Positions 47,201-59,200 of a DNA stretch of 64,000 bases are shown piece after piece. The translations under genes and the position numbers were made by a program. The notes below the pieces were generated by a model. The model did not search any database. It was given only the letters and a program-made list of their open reading frames with translations, and was not told where the DNA came from. Source of the stretch: Prosopocoilus inquinatus (lineage: Eukaryota > Arthropoda > Insecta > Coleoptera > Lucanidae); assembly GCA_036172665.1 (NCBI GenBank), contig CM069874.1:51318707-51382706 (forward strand), given 5' to 3'. Numbering within the stretch: position 1 is the first letter of the stretch; every line of letters begins with the position of its first letter.

Positions 47201-50200
47201 TATGGTTAACGATGTATCATATGAGTCGATATATGAATTTTTAAACCAAAATTATCAATTGATACGTATTCGGCCTCGTAATGATCCGTAGATTTTAAAT
47301 ATTTAAAAATATATAGGGTGTTTCATTTAAAATAAGAAAGTTGATATCACTTTCGGCGAAACCGGAAGTCCTACGATGACTAGAAGTATGTCAAAAAATT
47401 CCATTTTTTGTTTAATTTATTGTCTCCAAAATTCAGGTTAATCGATTAATAAATAAATATTCTAGAAAGGTGAGCACGTGACGCGGGACATTCGGTATGT
47501 CGTTTTTAATATTTCTGTTGTGTTAAAAAAAAACTTATGCAACATTTGGCAGGTGATAGTAGAGAGCAAAACAGAAAAAAATTCTATTAAATCTGAATCC
47601 AATATTCAATACAGATGTCCACGCTTTGTGTTCACATTTCTAGAATTTTTATTTTTACGTAAAATTCGTGATCGATAAATTAAATAAAAAGCTGAATTTT
47701 CCGACGTAGCACTAGCCACCGTACGACTTCCAGTTTTACCAGAAGTGACATCAACTTTCTTATTTTAAATGGAACGGCCTGCATATTTTTACATATTTAC
47801 CATCTATGGATCATTGTGAGTTCGAGTATGTATCACCTGGTAATTTTGGTTTCCATGTTAACTTTTTTTTTGTTTTTTTTTTTTTAATTTTCAAAGCTAT
47901 AAATCGTGTATTTTCGTTCTAATGCGATCAAGTAATTCGAGAAAGCCATTCCCTTGCTTTGCAAAATCGTAATGAATTTTTCTTACACTCGTTATTATTA
48001 CCAATGAGGGGAGAATTTATATTTTTCAATGTTACCGGACAAAAGCCCACTGAGTGGGCCGTTCACTGAGTTTTAAAAATGATTTTAATCATCAAAAATA
48101 CAATATCTTAGACCAAACACTAAATTCTCTAAAAAAAATTTTCAACAAAAAAATTCTGAGATATTGGAGTGTAAAATAAACGTTTGAAAAATTCAGATTG
48201 GCGCGCAAATGAATCTGTGACGTCATTAAGTGAGTTTTATTGCATTCCTCCCTCCCTGTTGTGAAAGTGGAATTAACGTAGCAATAAAACGTCCAATGGA
48301 ATTTCAGTTCTACTGGTTAAATTAGATAACCTGTTTATAGGGCAGTCATACATATTTTCCACTTCACTTCTTTTTCAACTTCATACAAGTTGTTTCCTAA
48401 GTACGGTTCGTAATTTCAGGGTATAATTCCTCGCGTTATTTTAATAAGAGTCTTTTATATAAACATGCGGAAACGCTTATAATTCGAGATACAGGGTATA
48501 AAAGTAAAATTTCAAAGAGTTTTTTTTTTATTGTTTTTATTGTTTATTAATGCTTCTAAAAATACATAACAAAAAATGTCTCTTGCATTTTCTACCAAAT
48601 AATTTCTACAGTAATCAGAGAAAATGCCTTGTGGATAACACACCTGTATTAGATGAAAACAACTTCAGGAATTGAATAATTAAAGGTTGTGATGTACGAA
48701 ATACTTCGGGAATTTTTGGACGTGTGAGGCAATCAATGTTAAAACGATTGGACTCGCGCGTTTTATCAGGAGGTGGTCATTTTCAACATTTGCTATGATT
48801 AGTGTAGAAATTGGATATTGTCATTTTTATTATTGATATGCCAGGCCATTTTTCTAATAATAATTGTAATAATCGGTTAGTATCAGGTATAGAAAATGCA
48901 AGAGACATTTCTTGTTGTGTATTGTTAGGAATAATAAAAACAATTAAAAAACTCTTTAACATTTTACTTTACTAAGTGTTTCCCGGACACCTGTTTATAC
49001 AGGGACATTCAAGCAACCCATTCATTAAAAGCTTACGGACTTCCTCTTTGAATTTCTATATCATATTTTGCGGTTATAAGCGATAATGATCTATTAAAAT
49101 ATAATATTTCCAACTTCCGGACACTTCCGCTTGTACCGGAAGTTACTGTCAACTTTCTTATTTTAAATGGAATACCCCATTTTTTATTGCATTTCTGAAA
49201 TCTTCATGAAATTCTAAAAATATTTTGTATAACATGTGATGCAAGAAAAATGAGCCATTTTAGAGATATTTCCATTTCTTAAAAGAAGTTTAAAGTTGCA
49301 GTACCTTGTTAATGATGCTGCCATCTTTGTGTAACAAAAGCCATAATTTCAATTTTTGGCCTGTAGTAGGCTATGCTCATAAGCTTTCAGGACATACCTA
49401 ATTTTATACAAAGTTGTTTACGGGCTGGTTGAAAAGTAACTTCTATTCGAACGAATTTCAACCGTCGAAAAGTCATGCTTTTTAAATAGAACACCCAGCA
49501 CTTTTTATACCATAAGAATCTGACTTAAATGTTCTTTCGAACTGTATTAGCATTCCCTACACCCATCTCTTACCTTTCTCTTTCTATTCATGATTTTCTC
49601 TTTGAAACCGATTTTTTTCACTTTTCAGTATTATTCCTGAACAGGGTGCTACGAAAATTTAACAAACTGAGTTTTTTTTAATTAATTTCTGACTGTAAGT
49701 TCAATTCCATTTTAAAAACCGACAAATAATATTTAAATACACATCTATCATCTGAACTTTTTGTTTACATATGCCGCATGTATTAGAATTCTTGATATGA
49801 CTATTCACACATTTACAAGGAGAAATTTACACTTAGAATACAAAATTTTATGAAAACTAATAAATAAATCAGAAATATTAAAAATAATACACGAATTGTT
49901 GGTTATAATATTGGCTATTATTTATTAGTAATAACTTTCTACTGTATCTAAATAATAACGCATTTTCCTCGATATAACAACTTTTTTTTATTAACTTCTT
50001 GAATTGTCGATTTTTTTATCATCAAATACCTTTAATATGTGTGTGTTAGACTATTAATTTTTTGGTTCTTTGTATCGATTAAATTGTTTTTTTTTAATTC
50101 CTACTAGACAGATGATTTCAAAAATTATAATTTCTTTAGTTTTCATAGCCCACTATTTAAAAATAATACTGAAAACTGGAAAAAAATTACGTGTTAAAAA

Positions 50201-53200
50201 GAAATCATCGATAACGAGTGAACTGTAAGAGATAGGTATAGGGAATGCTAATACAGGACGAAAGAACATTTAATCCTGAGTCACATGGTATAAAAATATA
50301 CTAGGCGTTACATTTAAAAACATGACTTTTCGACAGTTGAAATTAGTTCGAATAGAAATTACTTTTCAACCAGCCTGTAAGCAATCAAGTGCAAAACAGG
50401 ACATGATCTGAAAGAATGTTACTGTATTCTACTACAGGCCAGAAATTGGCATCGTGGTTTTTGTTGCACAAAGATGGCAGTATCATAAACAAGGTTCTGC
50501 AAGTCTGAATTATTAAAAAAAAATGAAAATATCTCGGAAACGGTTAATTTTTCTTGTATCACATGTTGCACAAAATATTTTTAGAATTTTATGAAGATTT
50601 CAAAAATGCATTAAAAATTGTGGTATTCCATTTAAAATAAGAAAGTTGACAGCAACATCCGGTATAAGCGGCAGTGTCCGAAATTTGAAAATATTATATT
50701 TTGATAGATTCATATCTTTAACTTATAGCTGCAAAATATGAAACAGAAATTCAAGGGAGAAGTCCGTAAACTTTTAATGAATGGGTTGCCTGAATCTCCC
50801 TGTAAAAGATTTTTATTAAAATATCGCAAGGACTATACTCTGAAGTTACGGATCGTACTTAGGAAACAACCTGTATAGTTTTGTTTTAGTTAATTAGCGA
50901 TATGAAATAGTCGTACCTTTTAGGTGACTACTTTTTTTTAAATATTTGTATCGTGTAAAGCAGTGTTCAATTCACTCTTAAATACCCCAAATTTGAATTT
51001 AAAGTGTAAAATATTACTACTTTTGCTTGTTAATTAATTTTTCTTTATACTCTTGGAACTTTTTAATTATTGATTTTTTACTGAAAGTTTATTAAGAAAA
51101 ACGCTTTAATATGATCTCTAGCTACAATAGCTACCCTTTAAAAGGGAAGGACGCTTATAGCTCTGTCATTAAAAAAAATCCTAATTAAGCGAGGCAAGAG
51201 TTTTACAGCTTTCTGAAATGGAATAACTCCATTTTCCGTTTCTCCAATCGTTGACAGTTTCTAAAATTGCTTTTTAAAGAGTTCTTTTACTGTGACGTCA
51301 ACACAGTAATAATTTACAAGACAAGTAACAGTTCAGTCCAATCAAAAAGTAAAGTAGATGTAAATCAAGAATTGTCTATTTCTTTTGATTTGATCAAACT
51401 GAAAAGATAAAATAATGTAGAGTATATTTAATACCTCAAGTTGATTGGTTTATTTTTATACCGGGTGGAAAGTTTCAAACCCGAACATAGCAAAGTTCCA
51501 TTGGGAACTACGTTTCTGTAGATTACTACTCGCCATTTAAAGATACAAAAATGGTAATGGTATTAAATGAAAGATAAAATTAAGGCCAATGTTATCGTGT
51601 TAACATTATTCCTATTGTGTTAATACTTTTGAAATAGAAATTACATTTTTAAATTTCAAATGAAAAATGTAGTCGCCTTAGTATGTCAGATTTGAAGTTT
51701 GCAATTCAATAACCAGAATTTTGTACAAAATGCTTCTTATTCAAAATAAAATTCCATTCATCTGTGTAGCAAACTGACAATAAAAAAACTGTTAGAATGT
51801 ATTTCTGTGCTCCTGCATTGCTTCACAAAATACTTTCCTAGTATTCTTGTTAATTTCAATACAATGCTGAAGACAACTGGATTTGTGAAATTGATGTTTT
51901 TTTTTTAATATTCTTTAGAGTTATGTGTTACTTATTCTTGAACAGGGTGAAACTTATTTAATTCTTAGTACAATTGAATTTAAAACTGATTTAGTATCGA
52001 CATGTGTCGGTAGTGATTGCCCATGGCATCATTTCAAGTTTATTGATAGTATCAGAAACAACAGTATTTTTGTATGCAATGACGTAGAATACAATTATCA
52101 TTCTAATACAGAAAGAATTGTTGTAACTTAAACGACAAGAGTACCTACCTATTATTTGCTCTGTACAATAATTCAGAATACTCTTTGACTAAATTAAATT
52201 ATTTTCCATTAATTGAAACAACTTAAAGTTTCAAATTTGACATAGGCGACTAAATTTTTCGTTTAAAATTTGAAAATTTTATTTATATTCCGAAAGTGTT
52301 AATATTTAGAAATAATTTTAACACCATAATATTGTCCATAATTTTCTGTTTTCTTTAATACCATTGCCATTTTTGTATTTCAAACGGCGAGTAGCAATTC
52401 ACAAAAACATAGTTTTCAATACAAGTTTGGTATGTTCGGGTTTGAAACTTTTTGCACCCGGTATAAGCACATGAATTTTTCATCGTTTTCAGTTAATAGT
52501 TAACTTTGATAAAAAAAAAACTCTTACTGTTATGGTCGATAAATTTGTCTCTGCTAGGTATTATCCTTGGAAACCATTGTATCGATAATAGTTTCCGAGG
52601 ATACTACCTGGCAGATAAATTTATCCGTAGGTGAAGAAATCGGACCTTAATCATTTAAAGGCACCGACTTAACCAAAGTCAACCGTAACTTAAATTTGAT
52701 TTTCTTCGTTTCTAAAACTATTTATTTATTTAGAATTGCAGAATTGAAAAAAGAAAGTGGCAATCAACTGTACAAAATCAAGAAATACCGATCTGCATTA
52801 CCACTATACACCGAAGCTATTGAGCTATGCCCCGATACGGCCGCTTATTATGGCAACAGAGCCGCTTGTTACATGATGTTGAACCGTTTCCAGGATGCTC
52901 TGGAAGACGCAAGAAAATCTGTCCAACTGGACACAGCATTTGTCAAGGGTTACATTCGCATTTTAAAATGTGGTATAGCTTTGGGTGATATTATGACTGC
53001 AGAGCAGGCCGTGAAGAGTATCAAGGCCCTGGAACCAAATAACAATGCAATAAAAAACGAACTGAACTCCTTGGAAGCACTGAAGAAATTCGAAGCAGAC
53101 GCTATCAAAGCTTACGATAAAAAAGACTACCGCACAGTGGTTTATTGTATGGATCGATGCATGGATCACGCTCCAAACTGCGCCCGGTATAAAATAACAA

Positions 53201-56200
53201 AAGCCGAATCTTTGGCATTCTTGGGTCGCTTCGAAGAATCCCAGGAACTAGCGAACGGCATCCTCCACGTGGATAAAGGAAACGCCGACGCAATTTACGT
53301 CAGGGGGATGTGTTTGTTCTATGAGGACAACATCGACAGTGCTTGCAATCATTTTATGCAAGTGTTGAGACTCGCGCCTGATCATAAAAAGGCGATGGAT
53401 TTGTACAAGCGTGCAAAATTGTTGAAGAAAAAGAAGGAGGAAGGCAACGAAGCGTTTAAAGACTGCAAATACCAAGAGGCCTGCCAATTATACACCGAAG
53501 CCCTCAGCATTGATCCTCACAACAAGAAAACAAATGCCAAATTATACTTTAATCGAGCAACCGTGTTTGCTAAACTGAATAAGTTGAAAGACGCCGTTAA
53601 CGACTGTTCGGCGGCTTTAAATCTCGACGAAAATTACTTAAAAGCTTTGTTAAGACGTGCCAAATGCAACATGGATTTGGGTGAATACGAAGACGCTGTG
53701 AGGGATTATGAGAAGGCGTGCAAGATGGACAAGAGTCGAGAGAATAAACGCCTTTTGCAGGATGCCAAAATGGCTCTTAAGAGATCTAAGCGTAAGGACT
53801 ACTACAAGATTCTGGGTGTGGATCGAAACGCCACTGATGATGAAATCAGGAAGGCCTATAGAAAGAGGGCGCTGGTGCATCATCCTGACAGACATGCCAG
53901 TGCATCGGATGCTGAAAAGAAAGAGCAAGAAAAGAAATTTAAGGAACTGGGTGAAGCCTATGGAATACTATCGGATCCAAAGAAGAAGGCCAGATATGAT
54001 AGTGGACAAGATATGGAGGATGGATTTGAAGGCGGAATGCACGGTAAGAAAGTTATTAACAACGTTTAATTCCCTATTACTGTAGAACGTAGTTTACTGA
54101 TTTTCCTTAAGAATAGTACAGAGAGTTATCTGTCTTGGGAAGTCGTTTTCAGAACGACGGTTTAGGTAAATTACAATCGATAATAAAGATAGTAAGTAAA
54201 TGGTAATAAAATTTAAACAAAGACTCATTCTAAAATGACGTCAAGATTACGGTGAGAGGAGAATACACAAACCAATTTAATCGATGTTTTTTAATTATTT
54301 GCAGTCAAGATAGGTTTAAAGATTTCAAAAAGTCATTTGTTTATCCTGTACTGCCATAAAAGCCATATTGCTGATATTTTTCTTGAGCACCGGGATTTAT
54401 TTAAAAATCAAAGAAAATAGGCTTTGGAAGATAATATTTTAGAGACATAATTAATTTAGCGCCCAGAACGCGATGCGATGATGAAAAACATTGTTTTATT
54501 TAAAAAAAGTTTGTTTTTCCGATATTGTGATACAGTTGGGCAGGGAAGGCCCTGAAGCTTTTGTAAGAAGTTATTTCGTAAAAACTCAAATAAGGAAGTT
54601 AACTATGGTTGCGGCTTCCCGTGAACACCCTGTATACATGTTTATATGAATTTTTTTCTTTATTTCGATCGGTAGAATATGTCCTTGAAGTAGCGGCCTG
54701 CATTTTTGTTACACCCTGTATACAGGGTTACAACTAATTAAAAGACCCATGGGGATCTCGTAAACTATAAGAGGTACTAATATGGTTAAATTACAAAAAA
54801 GTTGCACTACTTTGGGGTTTATAAAAATGTGCAAAAAATAATTAATTTCTGAAATATCTTCAGAAAATTGAAATTTTTTTCGAAAATCTCGAATATCTTA
54901 TTTATTATCATAGTATATTTGATGAAATCCGATAAAATGTATAGGTTAGGATTAACAGTTGCGCAGATACGAGTACGAACTGTTTTCTTTTTTCTTATGG
55001 ACGCTCTTTTAGATATTCGTACCACGTGTTACAAAAATGAAATCTAAACAGGACTATATGACATACTTATGTTTTAAAACAAAACATTAAGTTAATCTTT
55101 AAAAAATTTTTAGAATGATATTTTTAGTGACTGAATCTTTTGTTTTAAAGCAAAAGCATAAGTGTGTCATATTATCGTATTGAGATTTAATTTTTCTATC
55201 ACACGGTATGAATATCTAAGATAGCGCCCATAAGAGTAAAAACGGTTAACAGTCTTATTTGGGAAACTGCCATTCGTAAGCTATTCCTCTCGACGGTATT
55301 AAGCCGGCTTCCCACGGCTCGTGATATAGCAGGCCAACGCGCCGTGTGAAGAATGCCGCCTGATGTGGTCCGAGAAGATCGCTGATGGCGCGCCCGATCC
55401 GCCTCCCTTCGGTAACTTCAAAGGTCTGACTCGTGGAGAATTGTGGTGGCTCGGGTGAGCCTGTCCATAAAATGGAATTTTCAAATCAAAATCGAATGTT
55501 TAATTAATTATACGCGACTATACTGGTGTTCCACGCCATGTGTTCTCCCTGGAATTTTTAATTATTAATCGATTTACATGAAATTTGGAAACACTGGGCC
55601 GTATTCTCATCTCATGATTAGAGTTACCTCTAACTAAAGCCGTGACTAAAACAAACAAAAAGGATATAGCTTTATGCGAACGGCTCGACCGTGGGAAACA
55701 GCCTTTAGATTGTGTCATCGAATTTAATATAGAGTTACCAGATTTATAAATTTGTATTAATAAATAAGCAAGATATTCTAGATTTTCCAAAACGAGAATT
55801 TTCAGTTTTTTGAAGATATTTCAGAAATAAATAAAGATGGAAGCCCACGACTTTTTTCATCATTTTTTTTTAACTTAAAGGAGTTAGGAGTTATTAAAAA
55901 TGGATCAGAACAAGTCTCTCATTTTTTCACATACCTTTAGTCAGGATAAGAAAAAAAAAGTAAAAGTGCTTTGGATTTAAACGCGTACCTGTCAGTAATA
56001 ATTTAAAGCAACTTGGTTGCACACTTGGTTCGTTTTTTGTTTTTAAATAGTCTGTTAAGCCTATAACAAGATAACCGTTACGTATTTTCTTTATTTATCT
56101 AAGGCCCGATCTTACCACTTCCTGATAAATTTAACCGTCGCACATAGGGGTATTGGACCCTAAAAGTTGGCCAAAATTATTTTTTCATATTTTCACTTTT

Positions 56201-59200
56201 ATTCGGTGACAATAAAGTATTTTAGGCTGAAATTTGTCATCTGTTACCATATACCGGGCGTACACTTTAATTATGCACCACATGAATTTCTTTTAATTCC
56301 TGCCCCCCATTGAAGTTACTGTTGGAAAAGCAATACGAATGAATGTGATCTATCCGTTTGCCGCAAGACGTCTCTTTAATTTGCGAGTTTATACAGGATG
56401 TTCATGGGGAGCCGGTACCTAGCAAATTTCATTATTTGCATTTTTATGAAGTAACTTAAATTAGAAGTTTCAAGACTCTCCTGCTAGAATTTAGGGTACC
56501 ATCAGAAAAACAAATGACTATCAGGTTTACGAGATTTTCCATTGTTTTCAACTTCTTTAAACACAACATTACATTTTTTATCATCGTATCATTTAAAAAA
56601 ATTGAAAACAATCGAAAATCTCGGAAACCTGATATTTATTCATTTATTTCTCCTCAGGTACCATTAATTCGAGCAGGAAAAGTACTGAAATTTGTCTAAT
56701 TTAAGCTACCTACTGAAATTTAAAATAAAAAAAGTTAATTATTGCAGCCATTTTCTGTAAGTACCAAGATTTAGCTACTAAATATAATATTAAATCCTAT
56801 TCCCAAAGATGATGATATTTTAGGAACGTAATTAATTTAATATCCTGTATGCGATGCGATGATAAAATACCTAACATTCCATTTAAATAGAAACAATAAA
56901 CAATAAAAAATCTCAAAAACTCATTTGTTTTTCCGAAAGCACCATTAAATCTAGGAGGAAAGATCCTGAAATTTTACTACTAATTTAAGTTACTTCGTAG
57001 AAATTCAAATAAGAAAGTTAGTTATTGTAGCGCAATTTCATGAACACCCTGTACATGACAGTTTGTGTATGAATTCACGTCTATTAAGCTAGCGCCCCCC
57101 ACGAACGGAAAAAAGGTTTTTATTTTTTTTTAAATAAGGTGCTAATTAGGTGCTAATAAGGTGCTTAATTGAAAAATTTAGTGCTCGAACCGTTTGACAG
57201 AAAAGAATTTTTTTTTTGGGTGGGGCTAGCTTAACGTTAAGGTAGCCCCCTCCAACAAAAAAACAAAATTAATGCATAAACAAAAAAAAAACAATAACAG
57301 TAGAATTAGGTGCTAATTAGGTGCTCTAAGGTCCAGTTTTACAATGACGGTTTAAGTTTGAGCCGAAGCTTAAATCCTTCACAACAATTGTTGAAATAAT
57401 CGTTGCTAAGGGTTTAAGCCTCAGCTCAAAGTTGAGCCCCGTTTGTAAAAATGGACCTAAGAAATGATGAAAATATTTCCAAAATATGTATATTAGAGAA
57501 CTTAGAATTAGATGCCAATCGAACGGACGGCACGCGAGGTCAGACCACGAGAGATTTTACCTTACAAAATTAGGTGCTCCAGCGAATTTAGTCTTAAAAT
57601 GTTTCTTTCTTAATATCAGTTAAAGCTACAAGCTTTTGCATTACATTTCAATTTCATTAGAATAAAACAAGAAATTAATAAAATATTACTTTCATCTAAT
57701 TCGGGGACTAGGTTAAAGTTGGGATATATGCCACTTTGTAATGTTATGAAATCTAATTGTAATTGACGACATATTTCGACTAATATGTAAAACTAAACTA
57801 ATAGTAAACTAAAATCAATAAGAAGCAATAGGTTTGTATCTTTTATTATTACTATAATTTCATTTTAAAAGGAAAGGCTTTCGATTTCTATTGAAAATGG
57901 CGGAACTTGATTGTTATAAATAACCTTTCAGATCTAGGGCATTGTTACTAAGCTAATTGTTTTAACATTTTCTACCAGTTAAATGTTCTAACCAGCACTT
58001 CTGATCCTGAAATTGTAACTTGGATACATCATAACGGAAATTTTAGCTGGGGCGTTTATCCCATCTAAAAGGGATTTATGGCACACTATGCGGCGTATTC
58101 TGTAATTTTTTTACGTCCTGTTAAAATTTAGAGGTCCTTTAAAATTTAAAATACAGTTCCATGATTGGTTGTTACTATAGCAACAAAATTTAACACCCCT
58201 TCAAATTTAACGGTTTTGGTACGGAATAGACCCTTATACCTGTTGTTATTAGCAAACCTTTTATAAAGTGCGATTTTTTTCTTCTAAAACTCAAAACTAA
58301 AAATGTTTTTCCTATTGTGAACTCAAATCATGGATACAGTTTATGTGGATGCGAAATAAATATGAAAGAAAGTTATGAAGCGGAAACTATTAAATTCACA
58401 TTGAAAACATATTTTACAGCACAAATATTACCCAGTGAATGATTTTTGTTTAGTTTTATTTTTTTGTTAAAAAATAATTGTATTTCATTTAAATATATAC
58501 AATACTGGGCCAATTATTCCAATAAAATATTAATGGGGCATATATACTAAGCGTATGGGGCATAAATCCAATACAGTGTGGGATATATGGCCAATTGCAG
58601 ATAAAGTTTTAGAAGCATTTATTTATTATTTATTGTTGCTTTCAAGCAATAGTTTGAACAGATTTTTCGAAAAGAGAAAGTAAATCACTCGCCTACAAAA
58701 TGCCGATATTTACCTACTTAGATTAACGTTTCTTCATCGATTCTTGCTTAGGTGTGGCATATGTTCCAACTTTACTCTACGTAACTTTAAGGCTGAGTTA
58801 GCACGAGCGTTTTCGAAAACGTTCAAGCGCTCGCTTTTTCTATCGCCGTGAATAGAACACATCAGATTTAATAATTGTGTTCACACTGCAGCTGTGGTCA
58901 AAAAAGCGCTTTAGTGCGAACGCATGTACATATTGATACCGATAAGTTCTATTCATGACATGAAATAAATGAGCGTTTGAACGTTTTACAAAACGCTGGT
59001 GCGAACGCCGCCTAAATAATAATAAAAAAACATTTTAAGACCAAATTCGGCGGAGCACCTAATTTTTTAAGGTGACTTCTCTCATGTGAGTTGACCGCGC
59101 TAGCGACGAAGTACGAATCCTTGTCAAAAACAACGAGCACCTAATTCGGGGATTATGTAGCTTTAACTAATATTAAAAAAGAAACATTTTAAGACCAAAT

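Noticed and set aside
52738..52741. Alternative acceptor at GCAG just inside DNAJC7 exon 2
   Set aside because: It would break the split Glu codon and shift the frame; the TTTAG acceptor at 52731-52733 fits phase.
53105..53928. Several open frames on the minus strand and other frames under DNAJC7 exon 2
   Set aside because: They are antisense or shifted shadows of the strongly conserved TPR and J-domain coding frame.
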